A stretch of 51,699 nucleotides of DNA, taken from Candidatus Aadella gelida. Its GTDB lineage: Bacteria > Omnitrophota > Gorgyraeia > Tantalellales > Tantalellaceae. This document shows, piece by piece, positions 18,135-26,779 of the stretch; position 1 is the first letter of the stretch, and the number at the start of each line of letters is the position of its first letter. The stretch lies in the NCBI GenBank assembly GCA_030765205.1, contig JAVCDB010000113.1, forward strand, positions 1 through 51,699, given 5' to 3'. A model generated the notes under the pieces. The model had not been told where the DNA came from, ran no database searches, and saw only the letters and a list, made by a program, of their open reading frames with translations. The position numbers and the translations under genes were made by a program.

Positions 18135-18614
18135 ATGATGGAAGAAAAAACAAAAGAAGAGAAAAAGATAAACCGTCCGAGTTGGGACGAATATTTTTTA
18201 AATATTGCCGACTTGGTAGCGACACGATCAACCTGCTTACGCAGAAAAGTCGGGGCGGTAGTGGTGAAAAACAAACAGATATTAGCCACAGGATACAACG
18301 GGGCTCCTACCGGGACAACGCATTGCGATATGAGTGGATGCATGCGCGAGAAACTGGGGGTTCCGTCAGGAGAGAGACATGAGCTATGCCGCGCCCTGCA
18401 CGCTGAACAGAACGCGTTTCTTCAGGCATCAAGACATGGAGTAAGCCTTAACGATGCCACTCTATATATAACTACACAACCCTGCAGCATATGTGCTAAA
18501 ATGATAATCAACACGGGGATAAAGAAAGTAATAATCAAAGGTGCTTACCCGGACGACTTTGCGTTAGAATTTCTTAAAGAAGCCGGAATAGAATTGGTGG
18601 TGGCAAAAAAATGA
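18135..18614 (+). CDS. dCMP deaminase (ComEB family)
   Basis: A zinc-dependent deaminase of 159 residues. The zinc site is formed by HAEQNAF and [11 protein letters not shown], the HAE/PCxxC pair of the cytidine/deoxycytidylate deaminase superfamily. The N-terminal [27 protein letters not shown] matches dCMP deaminases, which supply dUMP for thymidylate synthesis. It overlaps nrdR by four bases, giving a deoxynucleotide-related pair. Confidence 0.9.
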   Translation: MMEEKTKEEKKINRPSWDEYFLNIADLVATRSTCLRRKVGAVVVKNKQILATGYNGAPTGTTHCDMSGCMREKLGVPSGERHELCRALHAEQNAFLQASRHGVSLNDATLYITTQPCSICAKMIINTGIKKVIIKGAYPDDFALEFLKEAGIELVVAKK

Positions 18615-19060
18615 GATGTCCTTATTGCGACAATACAGAAGACAAAGTCATAGACTCACGCATGAGCGGTGAAGGGCTTAGCACTAGACGAAGAAGAGAA
18701 TGTCTTAAATGCGAAAAAAGGTTCACCACTTATGAATATGTTGAAAAAGCTCCTCTAATGGTAGTAAAAAGAGACGGAACCCGAAAACGGTTTGATAGAG
18801 AAAAGATACAAACAGGAGTAATTAAAGCTTGTGAAAAACGCCCCGTTAGTATGGATGCGATAGAAAAAATGGTAGATGAGATAGAAAAAGAAGTGCAGAA
18901 AAAAGCTGAGACTGAAATTAAGTCTACCGTAATTGGCAATATGGTAATGGAAAGGCTCTATAATTTGGACGAGGTCGCTTACGTAAGATTTGCTTCGGTG
19001 TACCGCAGGTTTAAAGATGTTTCGCACTTCATGAAAGAACTCAAAAAATTCCTCGAATAA
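18611..19060 (+). CDS. nrdR: Transcriptional repressor NrdR
   Basis: NrdR is the zinc-ribbon/ATP-cone repressor of ribonucleotide reductase genes. The 149 residues start MRCPYCDN and hold the second zinc pair in [15 protein letters not shown]. The ATP-cone spans about residues 48-138 ([16 protein letters not shown]). No nrd gene is in the window. Its start overlaps the deaminase stop, ending the operon begun at purE. NrdR boxes upstream of nrd genes elsewhere would be its targets. Confidence 0.95.
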   Translation: MRCPYCDNTEDKVIDSRMSGEGLSTRRRRECLKCEKRFTTYEYVEKAPLMVVKRDGTRKRFDREKIQTGVIKACEKRPVSMDAIEKMVDEIEKEVQKKAETEIKSTVIGNMVMERLYNLDEVAYVRFASVYRRFKDVSHFMKELKKFLE

Positions 19061-19202
19061 TAGATAGTGGATAGTGTTAATAGACTATTGACTATTGTCT
19101 TTTATCTACAGTCAAACTACTGTCCTATTTGCACATCGGTCATTCTATAGTCAATTGTCTAAGTTCTTTTTCTACCCTCTAACCTCTATCTTCTATCTTC
19201 TA
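19061..19202. repeat. Repeat-type spacer with ACCGATG unit
   Basis: tagactattgactattgtc and cattctatagtcaattgtc form loose inverted copies. gcacatcggtcattctatag is the reverse complement of the ACCGATGCG unit seen at 29877 and 48690. The block lies between convergent nrdR and ppiD-like genes and has no T-run terminator. Confidence 0.6.
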
Positions 19203-20666
19203 CTAAAGTTCCCCTAGATTTTTTTCAAGGGTAGCCTTTGCGTTATTTTTCTGAAACCATGCTTCCATTTGTTTGAGCTGTTTGCGGGAAATAAGGTTGG
19301 CGCGCAAGGACTCCTTATTCTTTTCAAAGTTTTCCTTTGAGGCAGGGACAACTTCTTCTATTCGTGTGATCACAAAACCGTCTTTCACTTTGATCGGAGG
19401 AACAATGGTGCCTGCCGAACCTTTGCTGGTCTTGAGCACTAGTTCTTTAGCGGGACCTATGTTGGCTATATATGAACCGGTAGAAATAGAATCCGTCTTT
19501 TCAATAGTGCGGCCTAAAGAAGATGCCGCATCCTCTAGAGATAGGGACTCAGCAATGATCGCATTACTCAGCTCGGCGGCTTTAGTCTCGGCAAGAACAA
19601 AACGGGTTTCTTCGGTCAAAGTCGCCTCGATCTCTTCTTTAACATCAGCGAAAGGTTTTATCGCAGAAGGCAGATCTTTTGTTTTTCTAATAACATAAAC
19701 TGTACCTTTGTTTCCGGACTCGGGCACAACAGGTGCGGCAACGTCACCAACAGCTATTATTGAGAAAGCCGCGTCCCTAAAAGCTTTTAAGAAAGTTATC
19801 CCGGGAACAATCTCTTTATAGGAAAAAGGAGAAGTTGTTTTGTAAACGGCTCCGTTTTTTTGGGTTAAAGCTTCAAATTGATCAGGATCCTTGCGCAATC
19901 TATCATATAAGGGTTTCATCTTCTGCGCTATTTCTGACTTTTCTGAAGAATTCTCATAGGAGAACTCCATGTAGTCCACTTCTATTTTAAAATTGGTATA
20001 GAACTCGCTTTCATGATTAGCATAATATTTTTTCGCTTCACCGGAAGACGCAGGTAAAGTATCAATAAAAAGATCTTTATCTATCAAAAGATATGAAAGA
20101 GTAACTTTATCGTTCTTTTCTTTATACTCCTCAAAAACATCTTCATCCGAAATATCAATATCTTTAAGAAGCCTGTAACGAAAATCCGCTACCTGTATAT
20201 TTTCTTTAACAAGATTCTCAAAAGTGCGAGGCTCCATAGAAAGATTATTGCGAAGAATATAATCGTATACGCGTTTATCGAACACTCCATTTCTCCGAAA
20301 AAGAGGATGTTGTGAGATGAAAAGCAAAAGGTCTTTATCTGATGTTTTTATTTTGTCTCTTCTTGCGGCATCAAGCAAGATAAGGCGTTCCCATGCCATA
20401 TTATTGATCAGGGAACGGTTCTGGAGTATACGGTTAAGAGCCTGAAAGTCGCCGTAATAAGAAAAAACAAGTTGGGCGTGTATGCCCTGCACACTTTCCG
20501 CGAGGTCTCGGGCAGAGATCGTGCGGCCGCTTATTTTGCCTACAGAAGGGGGCCCTTCCCCAAGATTACCTACGCCCCACAGGACAAACGCGGGGACTAT
20601 GAGGATCAAAAGGCCGAGCAACACTTTTTTAGCCACTTTTTTGCTTCTAAGTATATTTAGTACCAT
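19203..20666 (-). CDS. PpiD/SurA-like periplasmic chaperone, peptidyl-prolyl isomerase family
   Basis: A 487-residue protein. An N-terminal membrane helix (residues 14-33) anchors it, as in PpiD. A SurA_N-like helical chaperone domain follows (NNMAWERLILLDAARRDKI; residues 85-200). The region expected to be the parvulin isomerase domain (about 220-340) is degenerate to my eye, with weak matches to the family's signature residues. The C-terminus is helical. Such proteins help outer-membrane protein folding, which fits bamA and skp in this window. AAAGGAG lies 11 bases upstream of the ATG. Confidence 0.75.
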   Translation of the reverse strand: MVLNILRSKKVAKKVLLGLLILIVPAFVLWGVGNLGEGPPSVGKISGRTISARDLAESVQGIHAQLVFSYYGDFQALNRILQNRSLINNMAWERLILLDAARRDKIKTSDKDLLLFISQHPLFRRNGVFDKRVYDYILRNNLSMEPRTFENLVKENIQVADFRYRLLKDIDISDEDVFEEYKEKNDKVTLSYLLIDKDLFIDTLPASSGEAKKYYANHESEFYTNFKIEVDYMEFSYENSSEKSEIAQKMKPLYDRLRKDPDQFEALTQKNGAVYKTTSPFSYKEIVPGITFLKAFRDAAFSIIAVGDVAAPVVPESGNKGTVYVIRKTKDLPSAIKPFADVKEEIEATLTEETRFVLAETKAAELSNAIIAESLSLEDAASSLGRTIEKTDSISTGSYIANIGPAKELVLKTSKGSAGTIVPPIKVKDGFVITRIEEVVPASKENFEKNKESLRANLISRKQLKQMEAWFQKNNAKATLEKNLGEL

Positions 20667-20715
20667 TTGAGAATCTTCTCCTTTGAAGTTGTTAACCCGT
20701 TTACATCACTTTTAT

Positions 20716-20743
20716 ATTATAGAGTTTTTTCCGTGAACGTCAA
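20716..20743 (-). promoter_or_regulatory. Promoter of the PpiD-like gene
   Basis: On the minus strand, TTGACG and TATAAT are spaced by 16 bases, about 50 bases upstream of the start codon. Confidence 0.65.
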
Positions 20744-20805
20744 CTTCTTATGATTTTGTATAGATGCTTCCCGCATTTTTATCTGGAGAAAAAGCTGTAA
20801 AGGCG

Positions 20806-20811
20806 TATAAT
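20806..20811 (+). promoter_or_regulatory. Possible -10 box of the class II aldolase gene
   Basis: TATAAT lies 31 bases upstream of the ATG. No good -35 box is visible at the usual distance, so the call is weak. Confidence 0.35.
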
Positions 20812-20842
20812 ATTAAAATAAAACAGCGAAAGGGAACTTATT

Positions 20843-21397
20843 ATGGATATTCGAAACGCGCTTGCCGCATATGGCAAAGAAATGCATGCAAATAAATTGG
20901 TTATAGCCTCAGGCGGAAACATCAGCGCTAAAGATAATGGAAGGATCTTTATCAAGAAAAAGGGCGCTGATATGTCTAAAGGTGAGACTGGAGACTATCT
21001 GGAAATTATGACCGCAGACGGAGAGAGCTTTGATAGAGACGTTTTTAGCTCTGAAACGCCGATGCATTTAGCATGTTACGAGGCGCGGGAAGACGTAGGA
21101 GCGGTCATACACGCACATTCTCCGTTCATGGTAGCAGTTTCGACAAAAACTGACAAAATAGAGAATATCTCGTATGAGGCCGACTGTATAATAGGGCGGA
21201 GCATCCCGGTTATAGATTATGTGAGCCCCGGGTCGGAAGAACTGGGGGATGAAGTGGCTAAAAAGGTAAAGGGTGGTGCTAATGCTGTTCTGATGAAGAG
21301 GCATGGGGCGTTATCTGTGGGAAGGGATTTGGAAGAAGCATATCTCAGGATAATGGCACTGGAGAGGGTATGTATTGCGTATCTTATGGGCCTGTAA
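20843..21397 (+). CDS. Class II aldolase/adducin family protein (FucA-like)
   Basis: A 184-residue zinc-dependent enzyme of the class II aldolase family, which includes fuculose-phosphate aldolase and ribulose-phosphate epimerase. The motifs ASGGNIS (phosphate binding), SSETPMHLACY with the catalytic Glu, and the zinc ligands HAHSP plus the downstream His in KRHGALSVG are all present. The protein is shorter than typical FucA (about 215). Specificity cannot be assigned and no sugar-pathway genes are adjacent. It stands alone behind a divergent promoter region. Confidence 0.8.
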   Translation: MDIRNALAAYGKEMHANKLVIASGGNISAKDNGRIFIKKKGADMSKGETGDYLEIMTADGESFDRDVFSSETPMHLACYEAREDVGAVIHAHSPFMVAVSTKTDKIENISYEADCIIGRSIPVIDYVSPGSEELGDEVAKKVKGGANAVLMKRHGALSVGRDLEEAYLRIMALERVCIAYLMGL

Positions 21398-21484
21398 GAG
21401 GCGCTGGACAGGTCGTGCTTGACTATATATTATAATTGATATACAATTTACACGAAATTTCACAATAACGGGTTAGATGTTCAG

Positions 21485-21498
21485 CCCCGCTAGCGGGG
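21485..21498. repeat. 14-bp perfect palindrome upstream of hisG
   Basis: ccccgctagcgggg lies about 40 bases before the hisG start. It could form a short leader hairpin or a protein-binding site. No T-run follows. Confidence 0.5.
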
Positions 21499-21538
21499 AG
21501 GAGTGTCTTTAATTTACCCTAATAAAAACGAGGATAAA

Positions 21539-22417
21539 ATGAAAAATAATAAACTTAAGCTAGGAATACCTAAGGGAAGTCTACAGGAATCTACTATAAG
21601 GCTTTTCGATAAAGCAGGGTACAAAATAAAAGAGTCGGGAAGATCATATTTCCCGGATATCGATGACGAAGATATTGAGGTTATTATGTTCAGGGCACAG
21701 GAAATGTCCAGATATGTGGAAGACGGAATAATAGACTGCGGGATCACCGGGAACGATTGGATCGAAGAGAACAGGTCCAGCGTGGACAGGATGGCGGAAT
21801 TAGTCTATGCCAAAAGAAGCATGAAGCCCGTAAAGTGGGTATTGGCAGTTCCTGAAGAATCAAAAATCACCTCAGCGAAACAGCTTAAAGGAAAAAAGAT
21901 AGCTACGGAGCTAGTCCGGGTAACTAAAAGTTATCTGAAGAAAAAAGGTGTCAAAGCAGAAGTCGAGTTCAGTTGGGGAGCTACCGAAGTTAAGCCCAAG
22001 ATCGGGATAGACGCTATAGTAGAAATAACGGAAACCGGCAGCAGTCTTAGGGCTAACGGCCTTAAGATCATTGACACCGTGTGCGAATCAACTACGCAAT
22101 TCATCATGAATAAAGTCGCCCGTCAGGATGCTTGGAAAAAAGAAAAAGCCGAACAGATCGTTTTGCTTTTAAAAGGCGCCATTTTGGCGGAAGGTAAAGT
22201 CGGCCTAAAAATGAACGCAAGAAACAAGGACGTTAAGAAAATAATTTCTATACTGCCGGCAATGAAAACGCCGACCGTGTCCAGACTGTTTGATGAAAAT
22301 TGGGTGGATATTGAAACTGTTATTGACGAGGATGATGTAAAAAGACTCATCCCTGCGCTAAGAAAAGCGGGTGCTCAAGGCTTTATAGAATATCCGCTCA
22401 ATAAAGTAATACATTAG
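21539..22417 (+). CDS. hisG: ATP phosphoribosyltransferase HisG, long form
   Basis: HisG condenses ATP with PRPP to start histidine synthesis. The ATG at 21539, behind CGAGGA, begins the family sequence ([14 protein letters not shown]), so the upstream GTG in the ORF track is rejected. The 292 residues include DCGITGNDW, the PRPP-binding region [14 protein letters not shown], and a C-terminal domain of about 75 residues ([20 protein letters not shown]) that in long-form HisG binds histidine for feedback inhibition. It is isolated, with no other his gene nearby. A TTAGG-type repeat begins at its stop codon. Confidence 0.94.
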   Translation: MKNNKLKLGIPKGSLQESTIRLFDKAGYKIKESGRSYFPDIDDEDIEVIMFRAQEMSRYVEDGIIDCGITGNDWIEENRSSVDRMAELVYAKRSMKPVKWVLAVPEESKITSAKQLKGKKIATELVRVTKSYLKKKGVKAEVEFSWGATEVKPKIGIDAIVEITETGSSLRANGLKIIDTVCESTTQFIMNKVARQDAWKKEKAEQIVLLLKGAILAEGKVGLKMNARNKDVKKIISILPAMKTPTVSRLFDENWVDIETVIDEDDVKRLIPALRKAGAQGFIEYPLNKVIH

Positions 22418-22494
22418 GTTCCAGGTTTTAGGTGTCAGGTGTTAGGGGGCAAGGGTCTCCAAAAAACAATCTAAAACCTGAAACCTAGAACCCA
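22415..22494. repeat. TAGGTTTTAGG-type hairpin without a gene
   Basis: The left arm ggttccaggttttagg (22418-22433) pairs with ctaaaacctgaaacc (22471-22485) with one mismatch. The loop of about 37 bases is empty. This is the same repeat family that brackets the S23-type gene. Confidence 0.7.
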
Positions 22495-22518
22495 GAATTA
22501 AGGAGGTGGGAATCGGAT

Positions 22519-22614
22519 ATGCCCTGCGGGAAAAAAAGAAAGATCAAAAAAGTAAAACGCCACAAGCGTAAAAAAAGGATGAGAAGGGACAGACACAAGA
22601 AGAGGAAGGTATAA
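22519..22614 (+). CDS. 31-residue basic ribosomal-type protein (AURKAIP1/COX24-like)
   Basis: This is missing from the ORF track because it is too short. It begins MPCGKKRKIKKVKRHKRKKR and continues with alternating Arg/Lys/His to the stop. The pattern MPxGKKRKxxKxxxHKRKKR, then RxxRHKKR, matches my memory of bacterial proteins annotated as AURKAIP1/COX24-domain, homologous to mitochondrial small-subunit protein mS38. AGGAGG lies 12 bases upstream, a little far. The stop is two bases before the TTG start of the TPR gene, so the two are probably cotranslated. A small-subunit ribosome role is inference from family similarity. Confidence 0.75.
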   Translation: MPCGKKRKIKKVKRHKRKKRMRRDRHKKRKV

Positions 22615-22616
22615 TA

Positions 22617-24140
22617 TTGAATCGTCTTAGTTCTTTTGTTCTTGTTATCTTGAGTTTTTTTTATATTTTTTCCCATTCCGGGATTTCTGAACCGATTCTT
22701 CATGCGAATGAGATCAATGGGGTAATAGATAAAAATAGATTGTCGGATCCTGACATCAGAACAGTGTCGGATACACTGGCTCGCTATACGATGGGCGCTG
22801 TTTACGACAATTTCGGCATGACCGCAGAAGCTGTCGCCGAATATAAGGAAGCTTTGCGGGAGGGTAAAGGGGTCACCGAAATATACCTTAAGCTCGGTGC
22901 GGATCTTATGCTCATGAACAGGCTCGATGAAGCCGCGGAAGAATTAAATAAAGCTGCCGAGATCGATCCTGAAAACACAAGAGTTCATCTTCTTTTAGCG
23001 GTTATACATACGGCAAAAGGTGAATTTGGAAAGGCCGCGACTCAACACGAAGAAGCTTTAAAATACGAACCAGGTAACCTAGATACTTTAACGTTTTTAT
23101 CCGAACTTTTTATTGCGCAAAGAAAATTCGATAAAGCTGCCGAAGTATACGAGAAAATGCTTAGGATAAGAGATAATGACGCTTTTCTCTATTTTAATCT
23201 AGGCATAATTTACAGCAAGCTGGAACTTCTGGATAAAGCCGAAGAGAAACTTAAAAAAGCCATAGAAGTGGATGAAGAGTATATTGCGGCACAAATGGTC
23301 TTGGGTTTTATCTACGAAGAAGACGGCAAAAACGACAAGGCGATAGAAAGATATAGAAAAGTCACGGAACTCGACCCTGCAAACAAAGACGCATATATAC
23401 GGTTAGTGCAGATATACAACGGGATGAAACAGTTCGAGAGAGCCGAAACGGAGAATGATAAACTGTTCGAGATAGACCCGGATTCGGTAGAACCTTATCT
23501 GAACCGTTTTAGTACACACCTATATCAAAAGAAATATCGTGAAGCTGAACAAGCTGTCGAGGAAGCGCTTGCGAAGGGACTGAAAAGTGCATCCTTGCAT
23601 GCAAGTCTTGGTTACCTGTATAGCACAGAAGGCGATTATAGCAAAGCTTGTGCGGAATATGAGAAAGCCGTCCTGATAGATGGTGATAACGATATATATA
23701 AGCTTTATTTGGCCACGGCATTGGATCAGGCTGGTCGGAAAGAAGAAGTAATAAAGGTTTTAGAAGAAATAACTGCGGGAGATGAAGGTCTTCCCGAAGC
23801 TTATAACTATTTGGGTTACCTGTACGCCGAGTCAGACCGGGATCTTGATAAAGCGGTAGCGCTTATAGAGAAAGCGTTAAAATTAGATCCGAACAATGGA
23901 GCATATCTCGATAGTCTGGGATGGGCATATTATAAACAGGGCAATATGGATGGGGCCCTGGTCGAAATGAAAAAAGCCGCCAAGAATCTGCCAAACGATC
24001 CCGTAGTGGCGGAACATTTGGGCGATATATATAACGCTTCCGGGAAAACGCTTGAAGCAGTAAAAGAGTGGAAGAAGGCTCTTAAAGGCGATCCAAAAAA
24101 TGAACCCCTGCGGATAAAAATAGAAAAAAACAAAAAATAA
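22617..24140 (+). CDS. Secreted tetratricopeptide-repeat protein
   Basis: A 507-residue protein starting at TTG, with AGGAAGG eight bases upstream; no in-frame ATG precedes the signal sequence. Residues 3-24 are a hydrophobic signal peptide (cleavage near SHSGISEP). About eleven to twelve TPR units fill residues 50-500, with consensus stretches such as NLGIIYSKLELLDKAEEKLKKA and NYLGYLYAESDRDLDKAVAL. TPR arrays mediate protein binding; a periplasmic or outer-membrane assembly role is possible. It follows the 31-residue ribosomal-type gene directly, and transketolase follows after 24 bases. Confidence 0.85.
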   Translation: MNRLSSFVLVILSFFYIFSHSGISEPILHANEINGVIDKNRLSDPDIRTVSDTLARYTMGAVYDNFGMTAEAVAEYKEALREGKGVTEIYLKLGADLMLMNRLDEAAEELNKAAEIDPENTRVHLLLAVIHTAKGEFGKAATQHEEALKYEPGNLDTLTFLSELFIAQRKFDKAAEVYEKMLRIRDNDAFLYFNLGIIYSKLELLDKAEEKLKKAIEVDEEYIAAQMVLGFIYEEDGKNDKAIERYRKVTELDPANKDAYIRLVQIYNGMKQFERAETENDKLFEIDPDSVEPYLNRFSTHLYQKKYREAEQAVEEALAKGLKSASLHASLGYLYSTEGDYSKACAEYEKAVLIDGDNDIYKLYLATALDQAGRKEEVIKVLEEITAGDEGLPEAYNYLGYLYAESDRDLDKAVALIEKALKLDPNNGAYLDSLGWAYYKQGNMDGALVEMKKAAKNLPNDPVVAEHLGDIYNASGKTLEAVKEWKKALKGDPKNEPLRIKIEKNKK

Positions 24141-24164
24141 ACTACACAACAAAGAAAGAGATCA

Positions 24165-25001
24165 ATGAAAAAAATAACCGACACTAAAGAGCTTGAAAGA
24201 AAAGCAGTTGCGATCAGAAAAGATATTCTTACAATGCTCGAGAAAGCCGGAAGCGGTCATACCGGAGGATCTTTGTCGATAGTAGAGATCTTGTTGGATC
24301 TATACCACCGCAGGATGAATATTGATGTAAAGAAACATGACTGGAAAGGGCGAGACAAATTTATTCTTTCCAAAGGACATGGGTGTCCTGCTTTGTACGC
24401 AGTCTTGTCGGATATGGGGTTTTTCCCTAGAGAGGAACTCTGGACTCTTCGTCAGATAGAAAGCCGGCTTCAGGGGCATCCTCAACTCGGGCTTCCCGGG
24501 CTTGAGATCTCCAGCGGATCACTCGGTCAGGGTCTTTCTGTGGCTAACGGGATGGCTATTGCGGATAGGATGGATGGAGTAAACGCTAAAACATATTGTC
24601 TTATGGGTGACGGGGAAACTAATGAAGGACAGGTCTGGGAAGCGGCGATGACAGCGGCGCATTACAAACTTGATAATGTATGCGGGATCATTGATTATAA
24701 TAAATTGCAGATTGATGGTTTTTGCTGCGAAGTTATGGATCTTGGATCGTACAAAAAGAAATGGGAAAGTTTCGGATGGTATACCGTGGAAACCGACGGG
24801 CATGATTTTGAAGAACTCAACAAAAATTTCAATGAAGTTCTTCAGATAAAAGGTAAACCGCAGCTCATTGTTGCTCACACGATAAAAGGAAAAGGGGTAT
24901 CTTTTATCGAGAACAAAGCTGAATGGCACGGGGTTGCTCCAAAAAAAGACGAGTTAGAAAGAGCGCTGCTAGAACTAGAGGAAGCGGAAAAGAAGATATA
25001 G
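24165..25001 (+). CDS. Transketolase, N-terminal (TPP-binding) subunit
   Basis: This is the 278-residue N-terminal half of a split transketolase, which moves two-carbon units between sugar phosphates. SGHTGGSLSIVEILLDLY, FILSKGHGCPALYAVL, and GSLGQGLSVANGMA are family motifs. The thiamine-diphosphate/Mg site is GDGETNEGQVWEA with the downstream NKLQIDG. The C-terminal half lies 2.8 kb downstream rather than adjacent, separated by a protease gene and a lipoprotein gene. Confidence 0.93.
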   Translation: MKKITDTKELERKAVAIRKDILTMLEKAGSGHTGGSLSIVEILLDLYHRRMNIDVKKHDWKGRDKFILSKGHGCPALYAVLSDMGFFPREELWTLRQIESRLQGHPQLGLPGLEISSGSLGQGLSVANGMAIADRMDGVNAKTYCLMGDGETNEGQVWEAAMTAAHYKLDNVCGIIDYNKLQIDGFCCEVMDLGSYKKKWESFGWYTVETDGHDFEELNKNFNEVLQIKGKPQLIVAHTIKGKGVSFIENKAEWHGVAPKKDELERALLELEEAEKKI

Positions 25002-25028
25002 AGTGGATAGAGGACAGATTGCTTCGCT

Positions 25029-25050
25029 GCCTGCCTGCCGGTAGGCAGGC
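25029..25050. repeat. GCCTGCCTGCCGG-type palindrome
   Basis: A 22-bp near-perfect palindrome (gcctgcctgccggtaggcag plus gc). A close copy is at 30007-30026. This repeat type is frequent in spacers of several uncultivated phyla. Confidence 0.7.
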
Positions 25051-25074
25051 GCAGTAGGGCGAATGATGGATAGA

Positions 25075-25108
25075 AGCAGTAGCTGGGGTTTAAACCCCAG
25101 CTACTGCT
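25075..25108. repeat. PmeI-centred palindrome, copy 1 (34 bp, perfect)
   Basis: The half-site agcagtagctggggttt is followed by its exact reverse complement. The core ggggtttaaacccc recurs at 31276, 42031, 44507 and 45622, with different but self-complementary flanks. Confidence 0.85.
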
Positions 25109-25147
25109 GTGAACTGCAAGCTACTAACTTACTAAGGAGATATTGTT

Positions 25148-26779
25148 ATGATGGTACGTAGAAGAGTGCAAATGTTTTTTCGGCAACACAAGGTAAAGAT
25201 AATTTTGGCGGTAGTAGTGATAGTATTGATCGTTTTGTCTGTTATAGGACTGATGTCACTTGAATCGTTTTACCGCAAGATGACTATAGCAACAATGCCT
25301 GTTCAATTTATAATGGCAGGGATACACGCGGGGATATTCGTGTTTATGTATCTGACGTTTATGAAAGGCGGATTCGCGAAACTTGATAAAGCTCCCATTA
25401 AAGGAAAAGATGTTTCTATCACTTGGGACGATGTAATAGGAATGCATGACGCTAAGCAGGAAGCCGGGGAAGTAGTCCAGCTTGTCAAAGATAGGGCGAA
25501 TGTCAAAAAAATGGGAGGAAGCGTGGTTAAGGGGCTTCTCATGTTAGGACCTCCGGGATGCGGAAAAACATATATGGCGAAAGCCATCGCTACGGAAGCC
25601 GATATGCCGTTTATATCGATGTCGGGCAGCGAATTTGTAGAAGTTTTTGTAGGTGTCGGAGCTTCACGCGTACGTAAACTTTTTAAAAAAGCAAGAGACC
25701 TCGCCTTTGGATATGGGGGATGCATACTCTTCATTGACGAGCTTGATGCTATAGGTAGATCCAGGGCCTTTAGTTTTATGGGAGGCCAGGAAACAAACAG
25801 TACCCTTAATCAGCTTCTGGCCGAAATGGACGGATTAAAGGGAACTGAAGACAATATCGTGGTCATAGGAGCTACTAACGCAAACGAACAGCATATGGAT
25901 CAGGCTCTTTTAAGGCCCGGCCGGTTCGACAGAAAAATAATGGTTACCAACCCCTCACAGGACGATCGGGAGGAGCTGTTCAAGTTCTATCTAAAAAAAG
26001 TAAAAGCTGAAGAATCTCTTGACTTGGGACGCCTCGCAAGGCGTGCCGTAGGGAAAAGCCCGGCTGACATAGCGAACATTGTAAAAGAAGCAACTCTTAT
26101 AGCTACCAGGCACAAGAAGGCCGCTATAGGCCTCAAAGAGATCAGCGAAGCCTTCGAGAGGGTAGACTTAGGGATCAAATATAAACTTACAGTAACGCCA
26201 AGAGAAAAAGAAATGACCGCTTATCATGAGTCGGGACACTTAATAGTGAACTATCTGAAAGCGCCTTCAAAGACAGTTTTTAAAGCAAGTATTCTGCCTA
26301 GAAGAGGAACTCTGGGAGTTGTTTGGGCCCCCGAAAGAGAAGAACTCCATTCCAGGAGCAAAGAACAATTGCTTGAACTTATAATGGTAAGCATGGGAGG
26401 ATATTGCGCCGAAAAAGAAACATTTAATACGACTAGTAGCGGTGTTACTAGTGACTTTGCTAAAGCTATGGAAATAGCTCATAACATGGTATGGAAAATG
26501 GGTATGGGTAAAAGCGATTATGTAGGAGATTATACCGTTATCCCAAAAGAAGAAATAGCGGAAGAGATCAAGCTCACGCTTAACAATGATACAAACGACG
26601 TTTTGCAGGGATGTCTTGCAGAAGTTTCAAAAGTGCTTAGCGAGAACAAAAATATGCTAGACAAATTTGCTAAAGAACTTCTGGAACGAGAAGAGCTCGA
26701 ATATGATGAGATCATAGCTATATTTGAAGCCTTTGGAATAAAAGAGAACCGAGAAGGATATGACGAAAAAAACGTTTGA
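25148..26779 (+). CDS. FtsH-like membrane AAA+ metalloprotease, short form
   Basis: A 543-residue protein. Two membrane helices (about 17-37 and 52-75) are separated by only about 15 residues, whereas classical FtsH has a periplasmic domain of about 70 residues there. The AAA+ module has Walker A GPPGCGKT (134-141), Walker B CILFIDELDAIG, and the second region of homology with LLRPGRFDRKI. The peptidase has zinc motif HESGH (360-364) and SGVTSDFAKA with the third-ligand Asp, so it should be active. It is divergent from housekeeping FtsH and probably a specialised paralogue. Its end overlaps a lipoprotein gene by 20 bases, and the pair splits the transketolase genes. Confidence 0.85.
   Translation: MMVRRRVQMFFRQHKVKIILAVVVIVLIVLSVIGLMSLESFYRKMTIATMPVQFIMAGIHAGIFVFMYLTFMKGGFAKLDKAPIKGKDVSITWDDVIGMHDAKQEAGEVVQLVKDRANVKKMGGSVVKGLLMLGPPGCGKTYMAKAIATEADMPFISMSGSEFVEVFVGVGASRVRKLFKKARDLAFGYGGCILFIDELDAIGRSRAFSFMGGQETNSTLNQLLAEMDGLKGTEDNIVVIGATNANEQHMDQALLRPGRFDRKIMVTNPSQDDREELFKFYLKKVKAEESLDLGRLARRAVGKSPADIANIVKEATLIATRHKKAAIGLKEISEAFERVDLGIKYKLTVTPREKEMTAYHESGHLIVNYLKAPSKTVFKASILPRRGTLGVVWAPEREELHSRSKEQLLELIMVSMGGYCAEKETFNTTSSGVTSDFAKAMEIAHNMVWKMGMGKSDYVGDYTVIPKEEIAEEIKLTLNNDTNDVLQGCLAEVSKVLSENKNMLDKFAKELLEREELEYDEIIAIFEAFGIKENREGYDEKNV

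Noticed and set aside
21419-21436. TTGACT...TATAAT upstream of hisG as a promoter
   Set aside because: The two boxes are only 6 bases apart, too close for sigma-70 recognition.
21503-21538. Upstream GTG start for hisG
   Set aside because: It lacks a spaced Shine-Dalgarno, and the family sequence begins at the ATG at 21539.
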